DNA of 16,831 nt. It comes from Boothiomyces macroporosus. Its lineage: Eukaryota > Chytridiomycota > Chytridiomycetes > Rhizophydiales > Terramycetaceae. Positions 1 through 9,429 of the stretch are shown here, piece after piece. The notes under the pieces are model-generated. The model made no database searches. It was given only the letters and a program-made list of their open reading frames with translations, and was not told the origin of the DNA. Every line of letters begins with the position of its first letter. The first letter of the stretch is position 1. The stretch spans positions 1-16,831 of the forward strand of contig JADGKB010000194.1 of NCBI GenBank assembly GCA_027604185.1, given 5' to 3'. A program made the position numbers and the translations under genes.

Positions 1-60
1 TCTCTTCCCCTTTCCTTTCTTCTCTCTTTCTCTCTCCTTCCCTCTTTCCCCCCTCCCAGA
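1..60. repeat. polypyrimidine low-complexity tract
   Basis: Positions 1-58 contain only C and T, with no regular repeat unit, and end in CAG at 58-60. Coding similarity of the adjacent aminotransferase-like fragment on the minus strand stops at this boundary. The tract may be a simple-sequence expansion that interrupts that gene, or an assembly-edge artefact. On the plus strand it resembles a long polypyrimidine tract before an AG, but the introns of this window are about 20 nt and use no such tract, so I do not call it a splice site. Confidence 0.8.
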
Positions 61-370
61 CCATGGCATATGGGCCCAATTCTCCAAGAGGATTAAAGTA
101 GAAGGTCCAAGAATCACCCCCATCAGTTGCGTTCATCAATATCTTTTCTACATTTCGGCACGCTTGAATAACCTTATCGGCTTGGTTGGAATGCAAATAG
201 CCAGCATTTAGCTAAACATACGTTTCAGTAAGGTACTTTGTGATGGCATTGATGACACAGTACGGAACCTGCGATCCACCAGCATTTTCAAAGAACACCC
301 AATCTGGGTTATTCTTTATCATCGGGAATTGCGATCTGATTTCACTACGAGTTGGTCTTGATATGGTCAT
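61..370 (-). pseudogene. class V aminotransferase / cysteine desulfurase-like, broken N-terminal fragment
   Basis: The minus strand from an ATG at 370 encodes the N-terminal part of a PLP-dependent class V aminotransferase of the cysteine desulfurase-like type. Recognisable pieces are SQFPMI, a strand ending FFENAGGSQVP (the family's start of the PLP fold), then LNAGYLHSNQADKV, and finally VILGPSTLILLENWAH in a second frame. Two lesions are visible. Codon 53 (214-212) is TAG where the family usually has Gln. A run of five C on the plus strand (117-121) shifts the frame by one; four would keep it open. Similarity stops at the pyrimidine tract at 60, so the catalytic lysine region is absent. 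It lies 38 nt downstream of the methyltransferase on the same strand. A real pseudogene is most likely; sequence errors could explain the frameshift, less easily the stop. Confidence 0.72.
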
Positions 371-408
371 TCGAATCAAGAGTTACACAAGGCCGAAATC
401 ACACTTTT

Positions 409-1185
409 TTATTCCATTTTCTTTGCAACGAAAACATATGCATGATTATTCATTTTGTAGCTGGTACCTTCAAAGTATTCCTGCATCAAGGCTTTTGCTC
501 TAGCCAGTGCTTCCTCCTTGGAAGGTCCAGTGAACCACTCGCTATCTTCACAAAACTCCATCAAATCCTTAGGGGATGCAAATTCCATTGGCAGTTCAAC
601 TAAATTATATTCTGCGATTTCATAACCTGCAGCTTTAAGGATTGCTTCCATTTTGTCCCGATTCCACAGTGAAAAGGATGCATCTTCAGTTTCAAAGTAT
701 TGGTCAGTCAAGGTGCCAGATGATGCGGATTTAACAATTCGGAGGAATGGAACTGTAGAATGATGTGCCCAAACGGAACAGACGAGTAATGGCGCACAGG
801 TTTTAAAAAGTGCCAATAGGTTTGCAAGATTTGAGTTGTACATTATCCCGAAAGAGCACGTAACGACATCAGAGCGTAGATGTTGGATATCCTTGTCATT
901 GCACAAGTGTTGAATTTGCAACTCTTTACCTTCTGGTACAATTGCTTTTTTCAAGTATTGGAGCATGCCTGCAGATCCATCACAGGCAATCACTTTATTA
1001 GTAGCAGTTTGTTCCAAAATGGTTAGTGCAGGTTCTCCTGGTCCGGTTGCGAAATCTAGCACAGTTTCGCAGTTGTTTACTGCAACCAGCCGGGCAATTT
1101 CGTTGTATACGGGGACAAAGCGAGGGCGAAAAACCTTGTTGTATTTGTTGGCCATTATATCCCATTCATTTTGAGTTTCCGACAT
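409..1185 (-). CDS. class I SAM-dependent methyltransferase
   Basis: Single-exon protein of 258 residues. The frame is open a few codons further upstream (TTG at 1194), but the first ATG is at 1185, giving MSETQNEWDIM. Motif I, the SAM-binding glycine loop, is VLDFATGPGE at about residues 42-51. It is followed by an acidic strand end, VIACDGSAGML, typical of class I Rossmann methyltransferases of the UbiE/Methyltransf_11 type. The C-terminal half is less diagnostic and the substrate cannot be told from sequence. The gene is unbroken and ends in TAA. It shares its strand with the aminotransferase fragment downstream, but the fragment's damage argues against a working operon-like pair. A metabolite or quinone-type methyltransferase is possible; no gene name is justified. 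Confidence 0.85.
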   Translation of the reverse strand: MSETQNEWDIMANKYNKVFRPRFVPVYNEIARLVAVNNCETVLDFATGPGEPALTILEQTATNKVIACDGSAGMLQYLKKAIVPEGKELQIQHLCNDKDIQHLRSDVVTCSFGIMYNSNLANLLALFKTCAPLLVCSVWAHHSTVPFLRIVKSASSGTLTDQYFETEDASFSLWNRDKMEAILKAAGYEIAEYNLVELPMEFASPKDLMEFCEDSEWFTGPSKEEALARAKALMQEYFEGTSYKMNNHAYVFVAKKME

Positions 1186-1302
1186 TTTTGGCAACTCTTA
1201 AAATTGACGTGAGGCTTAAACCAGTGAAAGTCACATGACTATCACCTTGATATTTGAAGATTCAACTGTAACAATTTATTCAAAAGTAGGAAATCACTCG
1301 GG

Positions 1303-4300
1303 TTATCTTCCAGTTGAGAATTTGGTTGGGTGAAGATCTAGTCCACGAATATCTGGTGAGAACTTGATGGCATTTCTTGATCGCATGATGGCCAATCTGA
1401 TGCAAGAATAAATGAAAATAACGATACCAAATCCGATACCTATCAACCATACATATGGCGTCATTCTATCATCAGTCTGGAAGGCAATGTTGAATGGTGG
1501 CACGTAAACAATAATGAAAACGATAGCAGCACCAATCAGAATACCATAAAAGTTTCGCACGTTTGAGAACATGAACGCACCTACTGGATATTTGAACTTT
1601 GCCTTTACGCAGAACAAGTTGAAGCATTGCTGAATCATAAGAACCATGTAGAAAGCAGAGTTACCCAATGCAACAGCAGCAATTTGATCTTTGTCTTGGA
1701 ATACTTGGCCAGTTGTTGATGTAAGAACATATCCAGTGCTACCAAAGTTTGGATCGGTGAAATCCTGCAAAGAAAATCGATATTGATACCACATAGCAAA
1801 GAAATAAGCAACCAAACAGCCAATTGTTTCAATTGTTCCAATTTCAATATATGCCCAAGATAGCACGCCAGCATCTACCAAGGTTTCTTCTTCAATAGGA
1901 TCAGTAAAGTTTCGCATAATCTTTCCAATAAAGGAAGGAGGTCCATTCTTGGCATCTTCCTTCATTCTTGCAGTAAGCTTTTCAGTGACAGGCTTTCGAG
2001 GTTGCAACTTCATCAAGCTTCCTTTGTCTTCAGGCAAATCCCAGGCAAATGAAAGCGCCAAGAACAACTCAAACCCTAAATCGGTAACCATGATAAGAAT
2101 TGCATTCATTGGTAGCGGAATTGGTACAGCGACATTCAACAAGTTGGCGTATACTACATCAAGTATTTTTTACCTTCAGGCATAGTGTGAGAGATTGTAT
2201 ATTTGATTGATTTCTTCAAGTTCAAGAAAATCAATCTTCCTTCTTCAATACCGTTAACACAAGAGGCAAAGTTGTCATCAATCAAAATCATGGCAGCAGC
2301 TTCCTTTGATACGTCAGATCCAGATAAATTCATGGCAATTCCCAAATCAGCTTTCTTTAATGCAGGCGAGTCGTTTACACCATCCCCAGTTACACCAACA
2401 ATGTGTCCTAGAGACTGTGCGTGTTTAACAATAGTGAGTTTGTGCTTTGGAGAGGTACGAGCAAAGATAATTTCTTCCTTTGAGAAAATGTTTTCCCAAT
2501 CAGCTTCAGTCAATCCGTCAATCTTTTCACCATGAATAACAATAGCATGTGCATCAGACTCTGGCACGTCTTCTGGTCTGCAGTTTCTCTTCTTTGCCAA
2601 AGAGTCTCTAGTGTCTTGCAACATCAAGTTGATTTTTCTTCCAATAGATTCTGCAGTAAGAGGGTGATCTCCAGTAACCATCATTACTCTAATACCAGCT
2701 TCTCTGCAGTGTCCGATAGCTTCTCTTACACCGTGCTTTGGTGGATCTTCGAGCGAAACCAAACCGCAGAAAGTCAAGTCAGTCTAAAATGAGCTCAAGA
2801 TTACCTTTGGGTAGTTGACAGGATCCTTTTTGAATTCAAAATCAGCAGGGAATTGATCGCCAGGTAATGCAAGGCAAGCAAAAGCAAGTACTCTGTGACC
2901 TTTGGAAGCCATAAAGTTATAAATCTCATCATATCGTTTAACGTGTTGCTCAGTCAATGGAATTGCATCATTTCCATCATGGAAAGTAGAACACAATTTC
3001 AATACACGTTCTGGAGCACCCTTCAAGTAAAGCATCAATTTTCCATTCTTGTGTTCTTTTTTATGAATAGTCATTGCCCATTTGTTGTCAGAGTTGAATG
3101 GAATTTCAAATACTTTTGGGAAAGTGTCGTGAATACCGTCAAAGTTGTCCAGCTTTTGAGCTGCATTACGTAACAAACCTGCTTCAGTAGCGTCACCAAG
3201 AACAGGCCGAGTAGCAATTGGGCCTTCACTGTTTTCAAATCGAGCTCGCGAACACAAGGCAGACATGTGGACGATTTCGTTTACACCAGCGTGTTTCATA
3301 TCCAAAGTTACAGCGCCAGAATCGTCTCCACTTTGCAATTGTGCGAAAAACAACTTATCTCCAGACCAGACATACGTTACAGTCATTTGGTTTCTTGTCA
3401 ATGTACCGGTTTTGTCAGTAGCCAACAAAGTAATAGCACCAAGAGTTTCAACACCCTGCAAATCCTTCACTAGCACGTTTCTTGTAGCCATCTTTTTGGC
3501 AGCTAATGAAAGCAAAATTGTTACAGTAGCAGGCAAACCTTCAGGAACAAAACTGACAAAAGTACCGATAGCAAAGTTGAAAGCATAAGCCCACGTATTT
3601 CCTCTGGCAAAACGAGCGACAAAGAAGAAGGTTACGGCAACAATACCAGCAATCACGGCAATAGTGTAAACGAAATTCTCGATCTCCTGATTCATTGGCG
3701 ATACACGTCGTTCTTCACTGGAGGTCAAAAATGCGATCTGACCAATAACAGTATTGTCACCAGTTCTAATTACAATACCATAGCATTCACCATTTACACA
3801 CAAGGTTCCGTTAAACATTAAGTTGTGGGCTTCCAAAGGGTTTTGATGTTCATTCTTTACTCCTCTTTCTTGGGCTTCGGCTTCACCAGTCAAAGAAGCA
3901 TTGTCAACCTTGACCTCGGTAGAAGCAAAGATTACCAAATCAGCAGGAATTTTGTCTCCAGAACGTACATAAACGATGTCACCCTTTACAAGTTCGATAG
4001 CTGGGATGTTTTGGGTTTTTCCATCTCTAATGACGTTACACTTTGCAGGAATAAGATTCTATATTAATAAAGAGTACCATAAATGACTCCAAGATAGCTT
4101 GTGATTTTTGGGTTTGATAGAATTCAATAAAAGCGTTTGCAAAAGCAACAAAGATACAAATAGCACCGATATAGATCTAGATTAAAGCCGGAATACGTTG
4201 ATTGTGTTTCCTTCTGGTTGTACAGCGTATACAATATAAGCGACGATACCACTGACCCACAACATCACGTTAAAGATATGCAGCAAATACAGAATGAACT

Positions 4301-4533
4301 GAATGATTGGGTGGACCTTTTTTGGCGGGCTAAGTTGGTTCAATCCGTCTACTTCTAATCGCTTTTTTGCTTCTTCCGATGACAACCCTTCTGACGCAAC
4401 AGCTTTTGCAGTATTGAATTTGACATTGAACAGCTCCGATAGCTCTTCGGGAGTTTTCAAATGCTCAGTCTATATTAAAGAGAATTACTATGTCGACCTT
4501 CTTTTCGTCCTCTTTCTTTTCTGGGGGAGCCAT
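1303..4533 (-). CDS. P-type ATPase, Na+/K+-ATPase alpha-like (type IIC-related), six exons
   Basis: Cation-pumping P-type ATPase of the membrane, 1043 residues, close to the usual alpha-subunit length. Exons (minus strand): 4533-4489, 4469-4197, 4176-4078, 4058-2805, 2783-2174, 2153-1303. The five introns are 19, 20, 19, 21 and 20 nt, and their removal keeps the frame. The start is the ATG at 4533 (MAPPEKKED). Visible motifs: the actuator loop reads TGEA (196-199) instead of TGES; M4 has PEGL with Glu at about 312; the phosphorylation site is DKTGTLT with Asp354; the hinge is GDGVNDSPA (about 690). M5 reads YTISHTMPE and M6 reads TDLGFEL. The C-terminal membrane half (M7-M10) is present. Overall similarity is to Na,K/H,K pumps, but several cation ligands differ, so the transported ions are uncertain. 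A fungal ACU-type alkali-cation ATPase is an alternative. No beta subunit lies in the window. It diverges from ALADIN. Confidence 0.93.
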
Positions 4534-4741
4534 GATAAGTTGTGGAAAAAAATCGTGTTCTGATAGTCGCGTTTATATTGTTGTTACAAGTGGCGTCAGC
4601 ATAATTTAGTAAATAAAAGCCGCCATTATTCTTAAAATTTCAAATCGCATTTCTTTTACAGCCACTAGTTTAATCTTGCCAATGCTCGATTGAAAACATT
4701 GAATTTTCCTGTTTGCATTCTTTATTTTTTTTCAAAATCTA
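4534..4741. promoter_or_regulatory. divergent intergenic region, ATPase / ALADIN
   Basis: These 208 nt separate the start codons of the P-type ATPase (minus) and the ALADIN gene (plus), so both promoters must lie here or overlap the 5' ends. The stretch is AT-rich, with an A/T run just before the ALADIN start. No specific factor site was recognised and no small ORF is convincing. Confidence 0.5.
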
Positions 4742-5944
4742 ATGGTTTCAGTAGTGTCGTTCCAAGAGAGCAATAATCAAATCCAGGATCTGAGACCGAA
4801 CCAATCAGCGAATATATACCACCCGCCGTTAGTATTTCCGCTGGAGCTTCCTGCACAACCGGATGAACCGCTAGCTCTGTTAAAATCTCAACCAGAGGCA
4901 CCAATCCCAATATCCAAAGGTATTTTTTATTAACAAGGCATTGATCTAATCAGCTGGCATCCATTAAAGACCACTTTGGCAATATCTCATTCGAATTCCA
5001 TATTTTTATATTCGCTTCCCAACAAAAGTAATGCCAATTAACCTAGAATGGTTTCCCGGACCTAGTGGTTTGACTCATCCCCTTCAATACCATATCAGCA
5101 GTGTAAAATTTTGTCCTTTTGGACCAACAACATTAGCAGCTGGATGTGAAAAAGGTGTTTTGCTCTGGAAAATATTTACAGAAAAAGCCAGAGATCAAAC
5201 TGTTCCATTGATTGAAGGGGAGTCTAATGCGTGGATGGAATTACTTGCTGTTGACGGATTAGAAGGTGTTTCATGCATCGAGTGGAGTTTATGTTCAAGA
5301 TACTTGTTTGTAGGATACAAGGATAGCGTTAGTCTAGTTGTGTGGGATACAGTTACTCTTACTCCGACTATATTGACCAGGGGCTCATTCAGAGGAACGG
5401 ATCATTTGTTATCGATCAATGAAGGAAAGTATCTCTTGCAGACATGTGGAAATCAGTTTTCCATCTGGGAAACAGAAACATGGAATGTTAAATTAATGTC
5501 AACTAATAGTAAAATCACAAATATCATATGGATCAACGGAACTAGAAATATCCTTTTCACGATAAAAGGCAGTTTCAAAATCTATTGTCTACAAATCAAG
5601 AATAATCTAGAAACACTTTCTGCTCCAGATATCGAATTGCCACAATTAGATTTGCCTCGAATTGATACACATTTATCGCTTGAGATCAAGGAAATCAAAC
5701 TAGACCCAAAGAACAAGAGGCTGGCAGTTGCCTTTGTGAATGGCAAAGTCGGTCTCTTTCGTTTTAGAATGAATCCATTACCAGATCTTGAGCCAATGTA
5801 ATATATTTTTAATTTAGTGGATGGGTTAAAGGATTTGATGGTGAGACCAGTATTGACTTTGCTGGGCAGTTTGAAGGTGGATCTTTGCTAGCTGTAAAAT
5901 GGAACAAGGAAATCATTAGTTTTCTACCATCTTATTTCAGGTAG
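4742..5944 (+). CDS. AAAS: ALADIN-like WD-repeat nucleoporin, four exons
   Basis: Predicted nuclear-pore WD40 protein of 381 residues, shorter than the human protein (about 546). Exons: 4742-4919, 4938-5027, 5047-5797, 5818-5944; introns of 18, 19 and 20 nt. Removing them joins LISWHPLKTTLAISHSNSIF (exon 2) to WFPGPSGLTHPLQYHISSVK (exon 3). Exon 4 supplies the terminal blade ending in KEIISFLPSYFR. WD-type strands such as SVKFCPFG, LLWKIF, CIEWSLCSRYLFVGYKDS and VVWDT are visible. The GLTHPLQYHISSVKFCP stretch and the final GGSLLAVKW...PSYF strand match ALADIN better than a generic WD40 protein. ALADIN sits in the pore's cytoplasmic ring region with NDC1 in other eukaryotes. Yeast lacks it, while filamentous and early-diverging fungi can have it. 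Moderate-to-good confidence in the family; the propeller fold is near certain. Confidence 0.82.
4920..4937 (+). other. 18-nt intron of the ALADIN gene
   Basis: Shortest intron inferred in the window: GTATTT at the 5' end, TTAAC followed directly by AAG at the 3' end. Removal joins ...ISK to GIDLISWHP in frame; without it the frame ends at TAA within four codons. A 34-nt alternative ending at the CAG at 4953 is in a different frame and would lose the start of the WD strand. Confidence 0.8.
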
Positions 5945-5992
5945 CTTAGCCACACGCAAATAAAATGTCAGTGATCAAGTTTATATTTAAAA

Positions 5993-6283
5993 ATGTACAG
6001 CTGCCCTATATGCCAGAAACCCTTTCCCAACCAACAGGCTTTTGATCTTCATCTCCAGACCGAAATCGAAAAAGAATCTAAAAAGAAAACCCAACCACAT
6101 TTCGCGCTATACACCGCATATATATCCGAGACTGTTCCACAGCAAGATAGAGGCTCAAGATGGATTGTAAATAATATCAAGTTGTTCAATATGATCAATG
6201 ATCAGTACAAATCTGTTACTGATCCCGCGTTATTCAAGTATCTCGTCGATCAGAAAATTGACGCATTAAACAAAGTTTTTTAA
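5993..6283 (+). CDS. small C2H2-like zinc-finger protein, hypothetical
   Basis: Single open frame of 96 residues starting 48 nt after the ALADIN stop. Residues 4-7 form a CPIC knuckle followed by QKPF and a helix-like segment containing DLHLQ, as in C2H2 or UBZ-type fingers. A clear second zinc-binding His/Cys after the helix is not obvious, so the finger may be atypical. The middle is basic (KESKKK) and the remainder is a mixed charged region ending in KVF. I do not recognise the protein. It could be a complete small gene or one exon of a larger one, though no neighbouring exon is apparent. The convergent Crinkler-like remnant lies downstream. Confidence 0.6.
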   Translation: MYSCPICQKPFPNQQAFDLHLQTEIEKESKKKTQPHFALYTAYISETVPQQDRGSRWIVNNIKLFNMINDQYKSVTDPALFKYLVDQKIDALNKVF

Positions 6284-6299
6284 AGTAATTTTATTCTGT

Positions 6300-7005
6300 T
6301 TAGTGTGTACCGCCAATCCTACTTGATTGACTTGGCCATGAACCGTTCTTTTTCGATATAGGTTTTAGAGGACCGAGTCAAGTATTTTACAGTGTATTCC
6401 AGCAACTAGGCTGAATCTACCCCCTTTGACCAGTACCAATTGCTGCAAGCTGACAAAACCACGGTCCAATGCGACAGGCAAAACAATGTTATTCAAATGT
6501 AGCTTAAATTCATTGTATCAGAGTTTGGTCTGAGGACGATTCAATACCCTATTGGTTTAAACTTAAACTGTCACTCTGTGTCAATTGCATATCTCCATGA
6601 GATTCATTTGGGTTTCTTACCCAGAATTATCACATAAGCTCCATGGAAAACTCTCATTGCTAAATTGGCAATTCTCACAAAGTCTTGACATCTCAACTCA
6701 TGTGCAGCCAAGAGCTCTGCTTGACTGACCCCATACTAATCTCTTGGTGTTATTTATTATGATAGTTTGGTGATTCAGGAACAAAGTAGTGATATCCATG
6801 TTGAAGGATGACTTTGGAGGCATTCCATTCTTCAAGAAATGAACTGCTTTAGTGCTTTCAATTCTCTCTTCTTGGATGCAACTTTGGACAACCCCTTCTT
6901 TGTAGTCTTTCTGCATTTAAAGGAAAACATTTGAGCCAGTTCAAGAGTAGTTGTGATATACTTTTCGATAATTCTCCCTTTGGTATCGTTACTGTAATCA
7001 GCTCC
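6300..7005 (-). pseudogene. decayed C-terminal part of the Crinkler-like gene
   Basis: After the TAA that ends the NTPase frame (7008-7006), coding-like sequence continues in the same frame with GADYSNDTKGRIIEKYITTT up to about 6920. It then shifts to a second frame (about 6916-6700) containing KAVHFLKNGMPPKSSFNMDI followed by TLF. These pieces resemble the region that follows the NTPase module in fungal Crinkler proteins. A third frame (about 6740-6610, LLAAHELRCQDFV) and a fourth (about 6510-6390, VALDRGFVSLQQL) are open for a few dozen codons each but were not assigned to a family. Several stops and frame changes remain, so this is not translatable as one protein. No other gene was seen between 6284 and 7005. 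Confidence 0.6.
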
Positions 7006-8271
7006 TTAAACAATCTCAGCAACCATTCCAAGAGAAGTAATCAGACCTTTACCATGATAAGCAATTAGTGCATCACGAGCAACTGGATTCAAAGCAGTAA
7101 TAACTTTAGAACCATCTTCATTCTGCACAATATCAAAAAGTTGTCGGTCCATTCCAACCTTAATCTTGGGCGGAGAAAGACAGAGTGCCATACGAGTGAT
7201 ACATTCCTTGAGATTGACCCGCCTTTCTTTGGATAGTTTATCAAAAAACTTGCTATGATCCTTTGTAAACTCTTTTACTCGATTTTCACGATAACACATT
7301 GTCTTTTCCTGTAAACTTTTCACTGGTTGCTTCCACAGCAAATCCAATTCATGTGGAACACCACCAGACCAATACAACGCATCAACAGCATCTTCAGATT
7401 TAGGGTCGACTTTGACATTATCTCCGAGCATGTACTGATCACACCACAAGCCGAATTCATTGTCATCAAACCTGTGACTTGAAATATCGTGGGTTTTCCA
7501 TCCTTTCATTTCGGTTGGGTATCCTTCATTATTGGCTGATGCTGACACAATGACTTTGATGTTTTTACTGCGGTTTGCTGCAAGTTCATTAACCAAAGAG
7601 AATGGGTATTCATCCACCACTACTGAACGTGCATAAAAAGCATTGTGCTGGTCAAATATTAGAATCCAAGTTAAATCTTTAGCCACAACATATCCAATAA
7701 GATTGTCGATTAGTGCTATCAGCTTTTCTTCCTTTTCACTTCCAACAACAGCTTCACACCATTCTACTATGCATTTTCCATCGATAACATCATTGTAAAA
7801 AGTAGTCACAAGTTCTTTGAGAATATACTTGTAACTTTTCCTTCTCCAAGAGGCACAGTCATTTACATAAGTTACCCTGTAAGTTTCTCGATACAACCGA
7901 TATTCAGCTGCCAAAATATATAGCAAATAACTCTTCCCAACTCCAACCGGACCTCTTAGATAGATTCCAAGATGATTTTCTGAACTTGTGTTCTGAACTT
8001 CCTCCTTTAATATGTTGTAAGATTTCCTAATGATAACAAATATGGAGTTTTGTTGAGAACTGAACCGGTATTGTAAACCATTTGGCGAAATAAATGGTAA
8101 AAAAACACAGTTGGCAGTTGTAAAGTTGCCAAGTGAGTTTAGCACACCCTGCGACCTTTCTGCAAACTCTTGAATTGCTTCAAAGTTTGGTGTAGGGAGT
8201 GAAGGAAACTCTGGTGTTAGTTTACTGAATTTTCTTTTTGCTGAAACTGGGTTGTGATTAAATGACGACAT
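7006..8271 (-). CDS. Crinkler (CRN)-like P-loop NTPase, probably truncated by an in-frame stop
   Basis: Open frame of 421 residues from an ATG at 8271. A Walker A motif, RGPVGVGKS, lies at residues 106-114. It is followed by RVTYVNDCASW and a helix LKELVTTFYND, and a Walker B-like strand WILIFDQHN at 202-210. This order (P-loop, Y-x-N-D-C-x-x-W, L-x-E-L-x-x-x-F) is the NTPase module seen in Crinkler-type proteins of oomycetes, chytrids, Rozella and Glomeromycotina. No signal peptide or LFLAK-type leader is visible. The frame stops at TAA just before sequence that still looks like the family's C-terminal region, so the gene appears cut short. Family proteins have been proposed as nucleus-acting effectors or as relatives of transposon- and conflict-derived proteins. 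Function here is unknown. It diverges from the UBE3D-like gene with 96 nt between starts. Confidence 0.75.
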   Translation of the reverse strand: MSSFNHNPVSAKRKFSKLTPEFPSLPTPNFEAIQEFAERSQGVLNSLGNFTTANCVFLPFISPNGLQYRFSSQQNSIFVIIRKSYNILKEEVQNTSSENHLGIYLRGPVGVGKSYLLYILAAEYRLYRETYRVTYVNDCASWRRKSYKYILKELVTTFYNDVIDGKCIVEWCEAVVGSEKEEKLIALIDNLIGYVVAKDLTWILIFDQHNAFYARSVVVDEYPFSLVNELAANRSKNIKVIVSASANNEGYPTEMKGWKTHDISSHRFDDNEFGLWCDQYMLGDNVKVDPKSEDAVDALYWSGGVPHELDLLWKQPVKSLQEKTMCYRENRVKEFTKDHSKFFDKLSKERRVNLKECITRMALCLSPPKIKVGMDRQLFDIVQNEDGSKVITALNPVARDALIAYHGKGLITSLGMVAEIV

Positions 8272-8367
8272 TGCTGAGAGTATTATTAAAATTTTTACTT
8301 CACAAAATTGGTGTGGCTCTCAAGCCCAATCAAGCCATCCCTAGATGATTTTTTTCTCTTTTCTCAG
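8272..8367. promoter_or_regulatory. short divergent intergenic region, Crinkler-like / UBE3D-like
   Basis: Only 96 nt lie between the two divergent ATGs (8271 minus and 8368 plus). The frame upstream of 8368 is open to a TTG at 8308 but has no ATG. A pyrimidine-rich run ending in CAG directly before the ATG at 8368 could also be an acceptor of an unseen 5' exon. Confidence 0.4.
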
Positions 8368-9342
8368 ATGGAATATTTCAACAACACTCTTTCGATTGAC
8401 CTTGCAAGATTCAACAGAGTAGAAATCAACCAGTCGGATATCCAGATCGATAATATCAATATCAAATGCAGTACAGATATACCTTCTACCAGTATCCAGG
8501 GAACAAAGCTAACTACAAAGACCAGAATTAAAACGGAGCAACCAATAGTATACCCAGAAATCATAAAGTGTAAATGCGCAAATTTACTGTTCAGCAAGAG
8601 TTCAAAGATATTAGAATTACCGAATGATTATTGGTTCGAGTTGCAGGAATGCTGGGCTTGTCATGATGAGGACTATACGAAACTAAAAGGACAGGAAGGC
8701 GGGATTATTTATTCGCAGGAAGGGGTGTTGATGGTTGGCACGAGCTATTACTTGATTCATCCATCTGATTTACAGGGATATACAATTACAAAGGTAAGCA
8801 AAATTGGATTAATAGGAAGAATAATATTTAATGATATTATTTAAAAAAGATCCTACATTAATTGATTAAAAACAAGACATTTTTCTACTAGCAGATTAAT
8901 GACTACATTTAATCAAACAATAATAGAAAACTAATAATAGGATCAAGTGTTTTGCAGCCGCTGTTTGTTTCCCATTGGCAAATCAATCAAAGAAGGAAAA
9001 GGAATCCAGTTGTACAAGTACCGGGTGAATGGATTCAGGAATGAAATCAAACTTTGTCCTTCATTCACAAATTGCTTCTTACTAGAACTAATTGATGAAG
9101 CTAATACGATGGCTCATTACCGCTATTTAATCAATGACAAGCTGTTTATTATTCTTTTAAATTGGAAGATCATGGCGTACAAGAATGGCTTCAAAAGGGC
9201 TGTGAAGGTGTTGTATGGAGAAGGGATTGGCGAAAAAGTTTTTATAGATGATGATTTATTGGTAGAGTTTTACCAGCAATTACAGAGTGGGTATGTTGGT
9301 GAATTTAACGATTTGAAAACTAGTATTGTTTTTATTGAATAG
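8368..9342 (+). CDS. UBE3D-like (HECT-like E3 ubiquitin ligase E3D family), two exons
   Basis: Exons 8368-8793 and 8941-9342 give 275 residues, with the splice in phase 0. Exon 1 carries the family's signature around LELPNDYWFELQECWACHDE and ends in YTITK. Exon 2 continues with a CSRCLFPIG knuckle and QLYKYRV, and ends at TAG. UBE3D-family proteins bind E2 enzymes (UBCH10/CDC20 context in animals) through a HECT-like domain without the standard HECT fold. The cysteine pairs (KCKC and CSRC) are consistent with zinc binding in this family. The intron is 147 nt, far longer than others in the window. Start choice: ATG 8368 is the first in frame. Family assignment is from motif recognition; the role in this organism is inferred. 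Confidence 0.78.
8794..8940 (+). other. 147-nt intron in the UBE3D-like gene
   Basis: Donor GTAAGC and acceptor CTAATAATAG join YTITK to DQVFCSRC in frame. A 22-nt alternative ending at 8815 (TTAATAG) leads to a TAA after two codons, so it cannot serve the second exon. The interior is very AT-rich with several TTAAT-like motifs; no internal exon or snoRNA box pair was recognised. Confidence 0.65.
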
Positions 9343-9429
9343 AAATTGATTATAGATTATCATCTGTTTTGACATCATAAAACTCCTTTTTGGCAATGTA
9401 ATTGTGCTGTGCAATTTGTTTGCCCCTTT

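Noticed and set aside
39..85. A textbook-like polypyrimidine-CAG acceptor followed by ACCATGG on the plus strand, suggesting a gene start or cloning junction with closely spaced restriction sites.
   Set aside because: Introns here are about 20 nt without polypyrimidine tracts. The plus-strand frame after the ATG is short, and the same bases encode the conserved ENWAH stretch of the aminotransferase fragment on the minus strand.
61..220. Alternative genetic code in which TAG/TAA encode Gln, suggested by Gln-position stops in the aminotransferase-like and Crinkler-like genes together with tiny introns as in ciliates.
   Set aside because: The intact genes end cleanly at TAA or TAG and have no internal TAA/TAG at Gln positions. 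Both affected genes also have frameshifts, which indicates ordinary decay.
2203..2535. A 110-codon plus-strand open frame.
   Set aside because: It lies wholly antisense to conserved P-type ATPase exons and shows no family features.
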